From assembly GCF_013283875.1 (NCBI RefSeq), contig NZ_CP054139.1, positions 2,170,001 through 2,234,000 of the forward strand: DNA of 64,000 bases. Reading direction: 5' to 3'. Source of the DNA: Mucilaginibacter mali. Lineage in GTDB: Bacteria > Bacteroidota > Bacteroidia > Sphingobacteriales > Sphingobacteriaceae. The translations under genes were made by a program, and so were the position numbers. Of the stretch, positions 25,955 to 34,526 are shown one piece after another (the stretch's first letter is position 1; the number at the start of each line of letters is the position of its first letter). The notes beneath the pieces are model-generated. The model was not told the DNA's origin. It ran no database searches and saw only the letters and a program-made list of their open reading frames with translations.

Positions 25955-26872
25955 ATGAAAAAAACGACGATCATAGCATTAGCAGGACTAATGTTAAGCG
26001 CCACGGTGATGGCTCAAAAAACCAACCCGGCCGATTCATTAATGAACGCCATGAACAAGGATACCGGTAGCGAGCGGGTCACTATTTTTAAGTCATCGCG
26101 CATGGTGTTGCTGCAATCAACCGAAATGATAAAAAAGAATAACCTTAACTTTTTGGTAATTCACCGCTTTGGCGATTTTGCAGGCAAATCAGGCGGCGGC
26201 CAAACGTATTTTGGTTTAGATGCGGTTAACGATGTATACCTGGGTTTAGAATATGGCATAAGCGATAATTTTAATATCGATATCGGCCGTAGCACAATAG
26301 GCGGCCTTGCCGACCTGGAACTAAAGTATGCCGTGTTGCACCAAACTACTAACGGTGGTTCGCCAATTGCCATTACACTGATAGGCGAGGGCGGCGTTAG
26401 GCCATATCGTACATTTAATAGCTTTAGCGACCGTTTATCATACTTCGGGCAGGCTATTTTCGCTCGCAAATTCGGGCCCGCTTTTTCGATGCAGTTAGCG
26501 CCAGCTTATGTGCGTAATAATACACCTATGCCGGCAGTTACAGGGGCACCAAGCTCGTTTTTTGCCCTTGCCGGTACCGCCCGCTTCAAGATCAGCAACC
26601 GTGCCGGTTTGATCATCGATTACGCCAAAAACTTCTCAGATTTCGCCAAAAACAACAGCGATTGGTCTGACCCGCTGGGTGTAGGTTTTGAAATTGAGAC
26701 CGGCGGCCACGTGTTCACCATGAATGTAACCAATGCGCGTGCTGTTAACGAGATCAACTACCTGAGCGCCGGCCAGGGCATGGCATTTGGTCGCGGCCAA
26801 TATCGCTTAGGCTTCACCATATCAAGGATGTTTGATTTTAATGGCGGGCATAAAAAGAAGGATAAAGAATAA
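25955..26872 (+). CDS. DUF5777-type outer-membrane beta-barrel protein
   Basis: 305 residues with a signal peptide (MKKTTIIALAGLMLSATVMA, cleavage after residue ~20). The rest alternates hydrophobic and polar residues with aromatic strand ends, and contains NFLVIHRFGDFAG and FGLDAVNDVYLGLEYGISDNFNI, which I associate with the DUF5777 barrel family usually found beside YceI and Rieske genes in Bacteroidota. 22 bp downstream of the YceI gene. Function of the family is not established. Confidence 0.82.
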   Translation: MKKTTIIALAGLMLSATVMAQKTNPADSLMNAMNKDTGSERVTIFKSSRMVLLQSTEMIKKNNLNFLVIHRFGDFAGKSGGGQTYFGLDAVNDVYLGLEYGISDNFNIDIGRSTIGGLADLELKYAVLHQTTNGGSPIAITLIGEGGVRPYRTFNSFSDRLSYFGQAIFARKFGPAFSMQLAPAYVRNNTPMPAVTGAPSSFFALAGTARFKISNRAGLIIDYAKNFSDFAKNNSDWSDPLGVGFEIETGGHVFTMNVTNARAVNEINYLSAGQGMAFGRGQYRLGFTISRMFDFNGGHKKKDKE

Positions 26873-26887
26873 ATAAATCAACCCAAG

Positions 26888-26906
26888 TCCTCTCCTTTGG
26901 AGAGGA
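26888..26906. repeat. Short hairpin, dispersed-type repeat
   Basis: Perfect 8-bp stem TCCTCTCC / GGAGAGGA with a TTT loop, followed by ATTTAAGAGAGG. This phrase resembles intergenic repeats common in Sphingobacteriaceae genomes (from memory). It sits in the 86-bp gap before the Rieske gene and might act as a processing or weak termination site. Confidence 0.5.
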
Positions 26907-26958
26907 TTTAAGAGAGGTAATAAATAACAAGATCGATCATTATTGAAATTAAAGCCCT

Positions 26959-27402
26959 ATGGAAAGAGACGAGTTTTTATCGAAATTAGGTATAGGCATA
27001 TTAGCCGTATGTGCCGGTTGCGGCATTGCATCGTGCGGCAGTAAAAGCGATGCGCCTGCACCAACCAGTGGCGGCACAGGCCCGGCAAAAGGCAGTGGCA
27101 ATGTTTTCACCGCCGATCTGAATACCGAGTTAACTACTGTTGGTAGTTCAAAAACGTCAAACGGAGTAATATTAGTGCGTTTAGCCGCGGGTAATACGGC
27201 ATCGTCGTTTACGGCTGTTCAAGTGGCCTGTACACACGAGGGTACTCCTATAGGTTACAACAACGGGCAGGGGATTTTTATATGCCCATTGCATGGCAGC
27301 CAGTTTAGCAAAACTGGTGCCGTGCTGATGGGGCCGGCTGCTGCTGCCTTACAGCAATATACCGTAAGTATTCAGGGTACTACCTTAACGGTGGTTGCCT
27401 GA
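26959..27402 (+). CDS. Rieske 2Fe-2S domain lipoprotein
   Basis: 147 residues. The N-terminus has a hydrophobic segment ending in a lipobox-like IASC (Cys ~26), suggesting a lipid-anchored periplasmic protein. The Rieske cluster ligands are CTHEG (~residues 90-94) and CPLHGSQF (~residues 109-116), the Cx1H...Cx2H pattern. It would carry one electron in a respiratory or oxygenase chain; with YceI and DUF5777 it forms a recurring Bacteroidota gene set of unknown pathway. The insertion element begins 48 bp downstream. Confidence 0.9.
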   Translation: MERDEFLSKLGIGILAVCAGCGIASCGSKSDAPAPTSGGTGPAKGSGNVFTADLNTELTTVGSSKTSNGVILVRLAAGNTASSFTAVQVACTHEGTPIGYNNGQGIFICPLHGSQFSKTGAVLMGPAAAALQQYTVSIQGTTLTVVA

Positions 27403-27450
27403 TGAAGATATGTGAGTGATTGTGATGTAGAATGGTTTATGTAAAGCAAT

Positions 27451-27466
27451 GAGGCTGTCTCAAAAG
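27451..27466 (+). repeat. Left terminal inverted repeat of the IS
   Basis: The outermost GAGGCTG also pairs with CAGCCTC at 27472-27478, followed by TTTGTTTTT, so the left end can fold into a terminator-like hairpin ahead of the transposase gene. Confidence 0.8.
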
Positions 27467-27514
27467 CGAGGCAGCCTCTTTGTTTTTGAGCGTAATTTTC
27501 AGTAACTTAAAGGC

Positions 27515-29041
27515 ATGGGAGGAAAAGTAGTCTTTAAGGAATATGATCCTGACCAGTTAACCTTTTTACCGTATAAACTGGAGGAACTGGTACCGCAGGG
27601 TCATCCGGTACGTATTGTATCGAAGGTGGTCGATCAGGTAGATGTTAAACCGATTAACCGCAAGTATAAAGGCGGCGGGGCATCCAGTTTTCATCCGCGG
27701 CTGATGCTCAAGCTGCTGATCTACGGTTATCTGACCAACACGTATTCTTCACGGAAGTTGGAAGACCAGGCCGCGCAGAATGTACATTTCATGTGGCTTT
27801 TAGGCATGAAAAAGCCTGATCACAATACCATCAACCGTTTCCGGAGCGAGAAGCTGTCGGGTGTTTTAAAGGAGATCTTCTCACATATCGTATTGTTATT
27901 ACAGCAGGAAGGTATCGTCTCGCTGAAAGAAGCTGTTTTTACCGATGGTACCAAGATCGAATCGGTAGCGAACAAGTACACTTTTGTATGGGGCAAAAGC
28001 ATTAAGAACAGCAAGGAGAAGATGAAAGCCCAATTGGATGAACTGTGGAGTTATGCGCAAACCATCGCTGCCGAAGAACTTAAAGACACCGCACCGCTGG
28101 AATACAGCGAGATCAACCCGGAAAAAGTAAAAGAAACGATCTCAAAGATCAACGCCGCCCTGGACGATAAGGAAGATGTCGATAAGAAAGTAAGGCAGAA
28201 GCTGAACTATGCCAAAAAGCACTGGCCGGAGAACCTGGCCCGGTATGACGAGCAGGAAAAGCTGTTAGGCGGTCGCAACAGCTTTTCGAAGACCGACCCG
28301 GGTGCCACCTTCATGCGGATGAAAGAAGACCCTATGCTGAACGGGCAGCTTAAACCCGGATACAATCTGCAGATCTCCACCCAGGAGCAGTTCATCTTGA
28401 ACTATAGCCTGCACCAAACCACAACCGATTACCAGACCCTTCCATCACACATCGAACAATACGAAACTTTATATCATGCACTTCCAAAAGCGGTAGTGGC
28501 CGATGCGGGCTACGGTTCGGACGAGAACTATGGCGTATTACAGCAAAAAGGCATTGAAGCTTATATCAAATACAACACGTTCGACCAGGAACAAAATAAA
28601 GGCATCAAAGCATTCGGTAATGACAGTTTGCACTATAATGAACAGGAAGATTACCTGGTATGTCCGATGGGACAACACATGCAGCATATCGGCACCGGGC
28701 AGCGGGTCTCCACATCCGGCTATGTGCAACTGATCAGCCGCTATCAGGCGCAGAATTGTGAAAACTGCCCCATGCGGGGCGTTTGTCACCAAGCAGCCGG
28801 TAACCGCGTGGTGGAGATCAACCACAGCCTTAGAATACACAAGCAGATAGCGAAAGAAAGACTGAATACCGAACAGGGCATCAAATACCGAAAGCGACGG
28901 CCCGCAGATGTCGAACCGGTGTTCGCCAACCTGAAGCATAATCACGGCTTCAGGCGATTCCTGCTGAAGGGAATGTCCAAAACCGAGGTCGAAATAGGGT
29001 TATTATCCATCGCACATAACCTCAGAAAGTGGAAAGCCTGA
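27515..29041 (+). CDS. IS1182-family transposase
   Basis: 508 residues, full length for the family. N-terminal FLPYKLEELVPQGHPVRIV (~residues 17-35), then SSFHPRLMLKLLIYGY (~residues 57-72), an DGTKIES segment (~144, first catalytic Asp), VVADAGYGSDENY (~residues 328-340, second Asp) and a C-terminal RRPADVEPVFANLKHNHGFRR (DDE Glu in VEPVF, ~469). Zinc-type cysteines CENCPMRGVC (~418-427) are also typical. It starts 49 bp inside the left end. No frameshift or stop, so it is potentially active. Confidence 0.95.
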   Translation: MGGKVVFKEYDPDQLTFLPYKLEELVPQGHPVRIVSKVVDQVDVKPINRKYKGGGASSFHPRLMLKLLIYGYLTNTYSSRKLEDQAAQNVHFMWLLGMKKPDHNTINRFRSEKLSGVLKEIFSHIVLLLQQEGIVSLKEAVFTDGTKIESVANKYTFVWGKSIKNSKEKMKAQLDELWSYAQTIAAEELKDTAPLEYSEINPEKVKETISKINAALDDKEDVDKKVRQKLNYAKKHWPENLARYDEQEKLLGGRNSFSKTDPGATFMRMKEDPMLNGQLKPGYNLQISTQEQFILNYSLHQTTTDYQTLPSHIEQYETLYHALPKAVVADAGYGSDENYGVLQQKGIEAYIKYNTFDQEQNKGIKAFGNDSLHYNEQEDYLVCPMGQHMQHIGTGQRVSTSGYVQLISRYQAQNCENCPMRGVCHQAAGNRVVEINHSLRIHKQIAKERLNTEQGIKYRKRRPADVEPVFANLKHNHGFRRFLLKGMSKTEVEIGLLSIAHNLRKWKA

Positions 29042-29170
29042 TAAAAAAGGCTTTTTATCCGATAAAAACACCTGAACCAACTCAAAAAAATCGAAAGCAG
29101 GCTGATACAGTCCCGCTTTCCTAATAACTCATCTAAATCGGCATCAACGAAAAAACCGCCTCATAATTGA

Positions 29171-29186
29171 CTTATGAGACGGCCTC
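29171..29186 (-). repeat. Right terminal inverted repeat of the IS
   Basis: Pairs with the left end (14/16) and also lies in a hairpin with CCGCCTCATAA at 29157-29167, preceded by AAAAAA, so transcripts in the minus direction reaching the element could terminate here. Confidence 0.78.
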
Positions 29187-29196
29187 TTGCTTGTTT

Positions 29197-30306
29197 TTAG
29201 GTTAAGGCAACCACTTCGGGCTCCGTATCTTTTATCGGCTTACGATGCCACCACGATGCCAGTACCGAACCTGTGATATTCATCACCGGGCCAAATATAG
29301 CAGGGGCCAGGCCTACTGTGGCTATTTTACCCATGCCCTTGGCCAGGCCCGATGCCAGTCCGCCGTTTTGCATGCCCACTTCAATAGCCATGGTGCGGCA
29401 ATCGCGCTCGCTCATCTTAAATAATCTACCCGACCAATACCCAAGAAAATACCCGCACAGGTTGTGTACCAACACCAACAGTATGAGTAATGGGCCGATA
29501 TGTAGCAAGCTTTCCCTGCCGGCAGAAATGATGATCAGGATGATAACAGCGATACCCGCCATCGATATCAACGGCATAACTTTATCCAGCCATTTGGCTT
29601 TGCCATGCATAAAATGATTAAATACCAGGCCGGCGCCGATAGGAATGATCACCATCTTCATGATATCCCACATCATGTTCAGCACATTGATCTCGATAAA
29701 ACTACCGGCCAGCAATTTGATAAGCAAAGGTGTTAATAGAGGTGATAGCAAAGTAGATACGGCAGTAATGGTAATTGACAGCGCCAGGTTGGCTTTAGCC
29801 AGGTACGATATCACATTTGATGCCATGCCATTAGGCGAGCAACCTATCAGGATAATACCTGCCGCTATCTCGGGCTGAAACCCGCTCAGATTGGCTAAGG
29901 TAAAACCAATTAACGGCATAATAATAAAATGACTGGTCACTCCAATAAACACGCCCCGTGGATTTTTCAGCACACCGGCAAAATCGTGCACACTCATGGA
30001 TGTGCCCATGCCAAACATAATAATCTGTATCAGGGGAGTGATCAGTCCGGCTAATTTATAGCTTTTAAACTCTACAAAATTGGCCGGGTAATAAAGCGCG
30101 GTAGCAACCGCTGCGAATATGATGATGGTATAAGTAAATCCTTTAAGCCTCGGGTTGAGCAGGAAACCGATAGCTAAAGCCAGGAAGAAGCTGATGATAG
30201 ATGGCCCGCCATTTTCAATATGATAAGTAGCTGCCATTAAGCAGAAAGCGAGCAGGAAAAACACAGCCATACCCATGGCTACTTTATAAAGTACAGACGT
30301 TTTCAA
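29197..30306 (-). CDS. Bile acid:sodium symporter (BASS) family transporter
   Basis: 369 residues with ~9-10 membrane helices. Family features include MSVHDFAGVLKNPRGV (~residues 103-118, the conserved D-F..v...P segment after helix 3), GCSPNGMASNVISYLAKAN (~residues 154-172) and MAIEVGMQNGGLASGLA (~residues 307-323, the conserved E-x-G-x-Q-N motif lining the sodium sites). The longest frame begins with TTG at 30306; ATG codons at 30276 or 30270 are equally possible. Members import organic anions such as bile acids, pantoate or sulfated compounds with sodium. It ends 10 bp from the IS end. Confidence 0.9.
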   Translation of the reverse strand: MKTSVLYKVAMGMAVFFLLAFCLMAATYHIENGGPSIISFFLALAIGFLLNPRLKGFTYTIIIFAAVATALYYPANFVEFKSYKLAGLITPLIQIIMFGMGTSMSVHDFAGVLKNPRGVFIGVTSHFIIMPLIGFTLANLSGFQPEIAAGIILIGCSPNGMASNVISYLAKANLALSITITAVSTLLSPLLTPLLIKLLAGSFIEINVLNMMWDIMKMVIIPIGAGLVFNHFMHGKAKWLDKVMPLISMAGIAVIILIIISAGRESLLHIGPLLILLVLVHNLCGYFLGYWSGRLFKMSERDCRTMAIEVGMQNGGLASGLAKGMGKIATVGLAPAIFGPVMNITGSVLASWWHRKPIKDTEPEVVALT

Positions 30307-30429
30307 ATTACAATTGGTTTATGGTATCCGCAGCTAATTTATTGATTTCTGTAACGAAATTGAAACCTCTTAAAACTGTTTATCAGACAGATAAAACGCT
30401 ATATTTATAGCAAACCACACTAACCTGTT

Positions 30430-33400
30430 ATGAAACCTAATCGATTGATAACCGGAGCGGGTATAAGCCTGCTACTGATAACTTATTTATGTGCTATTGC
30501 ACAGGATAATAAACTACTGTCTGATTTTAAGAACCCACCGCCCGGCGCCTGGCCGCGCGCATGGTGGCATTGGACAAACAGCAACGTAACCAAAGAAGGT
30601 ATCACCAAAGATTTTGAATGGATGAAACGCGTGGGTATACAAGGTATGCAATTGGGCGATGTGGCATCTGGCGGAGGCCAAACCGTCCCGAATAAGATCG
30701 TGTTCGGATCGCCTGAATGGCTGGACGCAGTAAAATATGCCGCTACTGAGGCGGATCGCTTAAAACTGGAGATGACCATGTTCACCTCAGCCGGCTGGAG
30801 TTTAACCGGTGGCCCATGGGTAAAACCTGAGCAAGCTATGAAAAAGCTGGTTTGGAGTGAAACGCCGGTGAATATATCAGGCACATCGCCTAAAATTACC
30901 TTACCCCAACCACCAAGTAACGAGGGCGCAGGGCCATTGCTGAAAAACGGTACCAGCACAAAAGGCTTTTACAGAGATTTTGCCGTTGTGGCTTTCCGGA
31001 CACCAACTGATGAAAACGCATCCGTCGAAAATCCAGTTTTAGCTACATATAAAGGTGGCATAAATACCAACGACTTGTTTGATGAGAACCAAACCACCGG
31101 TATTTCTATTCCGGCTGATCCCTCCTCAAAAAAGGGTTGGCTATTGATGACCTATGCTAAGCCATATACGTCTAAAGCAATTACAATAGGAGGCCGCAGA
31201 GGTATCCCATTTGGTACTTTACAGGTAAGTAACGATGGCATCGCCTATAAAACCATCGCCACATTCCCGGGTAAATCGGGTTATCGTGGCGGGAATATCC
31301 GCACTTATTCATTCCCGCAGGTTACAGGCAAATATTACAAACTGGTATTCACCAACGCGCCCGTCAAGCCTGCTGATGTGATATCCGAAGTTACTACCGC
31401 TGTCGACACAGCCTACCAGCTAACCGAAGTACATCTGCACAGCGGTGCACGCATCAATCGCTGGGAGGACAAGGCCGGTTTTAATTTCTTGTTTGAATAT
31501 ACTAATACCGAAACACCTGCACAGGCTGCGGCATCGTATATTAAACCTGATGATATCATCGACCTGACCAAACAAATGCAACCCGATGGCACGTTGAACG
31601 GCATCAACCTGCCTAAAGGCCAGTGGACGATCATGCGTTTCGGTTACGCGCTTACCGGGGCTAAAAACCGCCCGGCGGTGCCCTCAGGTTTGGGCTACGA
31701 GTCGGATAAGATGAGCAAGGCGCACGTATCGGCTTATATGGATGGGTATACCGCTCCGCTTAAAAAGGCCCTTGGCCCGCTATATGGCAAAAGCCTGCAA
31801 TACATGGTGATGGATAGCTGGGAGGCCAACATCCAAAACTGGACAGACGAAATGCCTGCCGAATTTGCTAAACGCCGCGGCTACAACATCCTGCCGTATC
31901 TGCCGGCGTTGGCCGGGCATATTATAGGTAATGCCGAAACAAGTGATCGCTTTCTGTGGGATTTTCGCCGTACACTGGTAGACCTGATAGCCGAAAACCA
32001 TTATGGAACCGTTACCGATTACCTGAATAAAGATGGCGTTAAAACCTACAGCGAAGCCGGCGGCGTGTCGTTGGAATCGATAGAGGATGCCTTGCTGAAC
32101 AAGAAGTTTGTAGATATCCCCATGGGCGAGTTTTGGGTTCGTGATTTGCATCCCTCATCGATGTATTACGAAGACATGCGCGGCGCGGCCTCGGCATCGC
32201 ACATCTATGGGAAAAATTTAGTTGCTGCCGAAGCTTATACCGGTGGCGGATACGAAGCGCCCAATACGCTGAAAAATATTGCCGATTATTGGTTTACGCA
32301 AGGGGTTAACCGCCTGGTATTCCATACCTCGGCGCACCAGCCGCTGGACACCAAGCCCGGCAATACCATGGTGGGTACCCACATCAACCGTAACATCACC
32401 TGGGCAGAATTGGGTCGCCCTTTTATGACCTACCTTGCCCGCAACAGCTATATGATGCAGCGCGGCCTGTATACTGCCGATATTGTTTACCTGCTGAACG
32501 AGGGCGCGCCATCAACCATGCCTTTCTGGGGGCCGGGAATACAGCCAGCTACGCCCGATGGATACGCTTTCGATTATATCAATGCCGATGCCTTGTTAAC
32601 CCGCATGTCGGCCAATGATAAAGGTCGTTTGGTATTGCCTGATGGCATGAATTACAGCATACTGGTACTTCCCGAAACACAGGAAATGACCTTACCTGTT
32701 TTACGCAAAATACAAGCGCTGGCGCAGGCAGGCGCGACTATCGTAGGACCTAAGCCAATCAAATCGCCGGGCTTAACGGGTTATCCATCGGCAGATGAAG
32801 AATTAAACCAAATTACCAGCGAAGTTTGGGGCGATTTGGATGGTGTTAGTCGCACCACCCGCACCTATGGCAAAGGCAAAGTGATTTGGGGTTTGCCTTT
32901 ACAACGTGTACTGCAAGCCAACGGTGTCATTAAAGATGTAGACGCGCATCGCCCGCTGGCCGAGGTTTCATGGATACACCGCCACGACGGTAACAGCGAT
33001 ATCTACCTGATGGTAAACCGCACAAATATGCAACAAGATTTGGATGCCGATTTCAGGATCACCGGTAAAGACCCGGAGCTGTGGCATGCCGATTCGGGCA
33101 ACTCGGAACCTGCCGCATTTAACATGAGTGGCAATGCAACTACCGTACACCTGCACCTGGCTCCCCGCGAAGCTGTTTATGTGCTGTTCAATAATAATAC
33201 TTCGGCAACAAGCCGCACGATCACTTACAATCTACCTGCGATGCTTGGTACCATTACAGGCCCGTGGACATTGGGGTTCCCGGGCGGTTGGGGCGCTCCG
33301 GCATCTATACAAACGGATAGCCTGGCATCATGGACAACGAATACTGATCCCGGTATCAAGTATTTTTCGGGTACAGCTACCTACACCAAAACTATCGATG

Positions 33401-33735
33401 TAAAAAAGGAGTGGTTAAAAGATAAGTCTGCTGTTTGGTTAAATTTAGGACAGGTAGGGGATATTGCCGTAGTTACCGTAAATGGCAGCAAGCCCGATAC
33501 GCTATGGAAGGCGCCTTATATCACCGCATTAGGCAACCAGCTAAAACCCGGTAAGAATATCGTCGAAATAAAAGTGACGAACGAATGGAGCAACCGCATA
33601 ACCGGCGACTTGCAATTGCCGGCTGATAAAAGGTTCCTGAGCCCCGGCCCGCCTGCATTCGGCCCACCAAGGACTACGTTAAATCCATCGGGCTTATTAG
33701 GCCCGGTTACCATATGGGGAGTAAAGAAGGAATAA
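30430..33735 (+). CDS. Glycoside hydrolase, GH106-like (alpha-L-rhamnosidase type)
   Basis: 1101 residues with an export signal (~1-25). The start of the mature protein, PRAWWHWTNSNVTKEGITKD (~residues 41-60), then GMQLGDVASGG and EMTMFTSAGWSLTGGPWV, is characteristic of the large GH106 family. A central barrel region includes YMVMDSWEANIQNW (~residues 457-470) and TYSEAGG, and the C-terminal ~150 residues look like a galactose-binding beta-sandwich. GH106 enzymes remove terminal rhamnose from pectin (RG-I/RG-II) or flavonoid glycosides; exact activity is not provable here. No SusC/D genes are in the window. Confidence 0.87.
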   Translation: MKPNRLITGAGISLLLITYLCAIAQDNKLLSDFKNPPPGAWPRAWWHWTNSNVTKEGITKDFEWMKRVGIQGMQLGDVASGGGQTVPNKIVFGSPEWLDAVKYAATEADRLKLEMTMFTSAGWSLTGGPWVKPEQAMKKLVWSETPVNISGTSPKITLPQPPSNEGAGPLLKNGTSTKGFYRDFAVVAFRTPTDENASVENPVLATYKGGINTNDLFDENQTTGISIPADPSSKKGWLLMTYAKPYTSKAITIGGRRGIPFGTLQVSNDGIAYKTIATFPGKSGYRGGNIRTYSFPQVTGKYYKLVFTNAPVKPADVISEVTTAVDTAYQLTEVHLHSGARINRWEDKAGFNFLFEYTNTETPAQAAASYIKPDDIIDLTKQMQPDGTLNGINLPKGQWTIMRFGYALTGAKNRPAVPSGLGYESDKMSKAHVSAYMDGYTAPLKKALGPLYGKSLQYMVMDSWEANIQNWTDEMPAEFAKRRGYNILPYLPALAGHIIGNAETSDRFLWDFRRTLVDLIAENHYGTVTDYLNKDGVKTYSEAGGVSLESIEDALLNKKFVDIPMGEFWVRDLHPSSMYYEDMRGAASASHIYGKNLVAAEAYTGGGYEAPNTLKNIADYWFTQGVNRLVFHTSAHQPLDTKPGNTMVGTHINRNITWAELGRPFMTYLARNSYMMQRGLYTADIVYLLNEGAPSTMPFWGPGIQPATPDGYAFDYINADALLTRMSANDKGRLVLPDGMNYSILVLPETQEMTLPVLRKIQALAQAGATIVGPKPIKSPGLTGYPSADEELNQITSEVWGDLDGVSRTTRTYGKGKVIWGLPLQRVLQANGVIKDVDAHRPLAEVSWIHRHDGNSDIYLMVNRTNMQQDLDADFRITGKDPELWHADSGNSEPAAFNMSGNATTVHLHLAPREAVYVLFNNNTSATSRTITYNLPAMLGTITGPWTLGFPGGWGAPASIQTDSLASWTTNTDPGIKYFSGTATYTKTIDVKKEWLKDKSAVWLNLGQVGDIAVVTVNGSKPDTLWKAPYITALGNQLKPGKNIVEIKVTNEWSNRITGDLQLPADKRFLSPGPPAFGPPRTTLNPSGLLGPVTIWGVKKE

Positions 33736-33740
33736 AAATC

Positions 33741-33868
33741 CGTCATCCCGAGCGATAGCGAAGGATCCCAAAACACACCTCGTCATGTTGAACGATAGCT
33801 AAATATCCCCGGCTATGTATTACCGTCCTGCTTATCGGGGTATCTTTCGCTATCGCTCGGGATGACGG
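33741..33868. repeat. Long inverted repeat with a third degenerate copy
   Basis: A ~27-bp unit starting CGTCATCCCGAGCGATAGCG at 33741-33767 recurs in inverse orientation at 33842-33868 with two mismatches, and a degenerate direct copy (CGTCATGTTGAACGATAGC) lies at 33781-33807. It sits just 3' of the hydrolase gene. It looks like a REP/MITE-type dispersed element; phrases of this kind are familiar from Sphingobacteriaceae, but I could not check copy number. Confidence 0.75.
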
Positions 33869-33876
33869 GGGTTCAT

Positions 33877-33910
33877 AAAAAAGTCGCGCTAAATTTGGCG
33901 CGACTTTTTT
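33877..33910. terminator. Bidirectional intrinsic terminator
   Basis: Perfect 13-bp stem AAAAAAGTCGCGC / GCGCGACTTTTTT with an 8-nt loop, with T-runs on both strands, between the convergent hydrolase and membrane protein genes. Confidence 0.9.
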
Positions 33911-33923
33911 ATGAATTACTAAT

Positions 33924-34448
33924 TTAACTCAAATGCATACTATTATCGGGCGTTACAGTCGCTTTCTTCCGGGCTTTTATTTTTAATGTCTGATAGGTAA
34001 CCCCAATTAAAAAAATAATGAATATAATGCCAAGAGTGGTCTTTACAATCGGATCCTGATCGCTGGCGGCGATAGGGCCGCTGAGGGGTACACGCGTTAA
34101 TGTTTCAACGGTTGCCGGCACCATCGATAGAAAAAGCGTTAACGATAAGATAATGGCTTGCGTATAATCGCCTTTTTTTTTCAGCACTGGTATGGCTTTC
34201 GCATAAATACCGATAGGCAGCAGGACTAAGATAATAATGGCCAGTGGGTGCCCCGGTGTAGGATGCCCTGTGCGCATAATAGGCAGAGCCGTTAAGCAGG
34301 TTAAAATGGTTAAGCCGATGTACCATTTGCCAGGGCTGGTTTTAGGGTCGATTTTACCATAACGTGGCAGCGCTACTAAAGCAGATCCGATAGCCAAAAT
34401 ACTAATGGCGGTATGGATAATTCCGAGGGTTGAAAGGTGATTAGGCAT
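33924..34448 (-). CDS. Four-helix membrane protein, unknown function
   Basis: 174 residues with four clear hydrophobic segments (~7-25, 45-60, 68-88, 98-118) and perhaps a fifth near 140-158. Motifs seen are GKWYIGLTILTCLTALPIMR and PGHPLAIIILVLLPIG. It resembles small DUF2306-like or cytochrome b561-like Bacteroidota membrane proteins, but I do not recognise a specific family. Monocistronic, with a strong shared terminator behind it. Confidence 0.65.
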   Translation of the reverse strand: MPNHLSTLGIIHTAISILAIGSALVALPRYGKIDPKTSPGKWYIGLTILTCLTALPIMRTGHPTPGHPLAIIILVLLPIGIYAKAIPVLKKKGDYTQAIILSLTLFLSMVPATVETLTRVPLSGPIAASDQDPIVKTTLGIIFIIFLIGVTYQTLKIKARKKATVTPDNSMHLS

Positions 34449-34526
34449 AATATTGATTGTTAAGGTGTTAGCAATATAAGCAATCGTTTATTATATTTAA
34501 GTAACACTTAAAATAATACTACAAAT

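Larger units (their letters stand above)
27451..29186 (+). mobile_element. IS1182-family insertion sequence, apparently complete
   Basis: About 1.74 kb with one intact transposase gene and imperfect terminal inverted repeats: GAGGCTGTCTCAAAAG at 27451-27466 and, read inward from the right end, GAGGCCGTCTCATAAG at 29186-29171 (14 of 16 identical). I do not see a clear direct target duplication; instead the flanks are inverted (GCAA on the left, TTGC on the right). It separates the Rieske gene from the symporter gene and does not break a recognisable ORF. Confidence 0.88.

Noticed and set aside
29206..29212. GGCAACC followed by CGTAT
   Set aside because: The spacer is 11 nt and it is inside the symporter gene, reading antisense.
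34110..34116. GGCAACC on the minus strand with CGTG 15 nt further
   Set aside because: It is inside the coding sequence of the 33924 gene and has a 15-nt spacer; likely chance.
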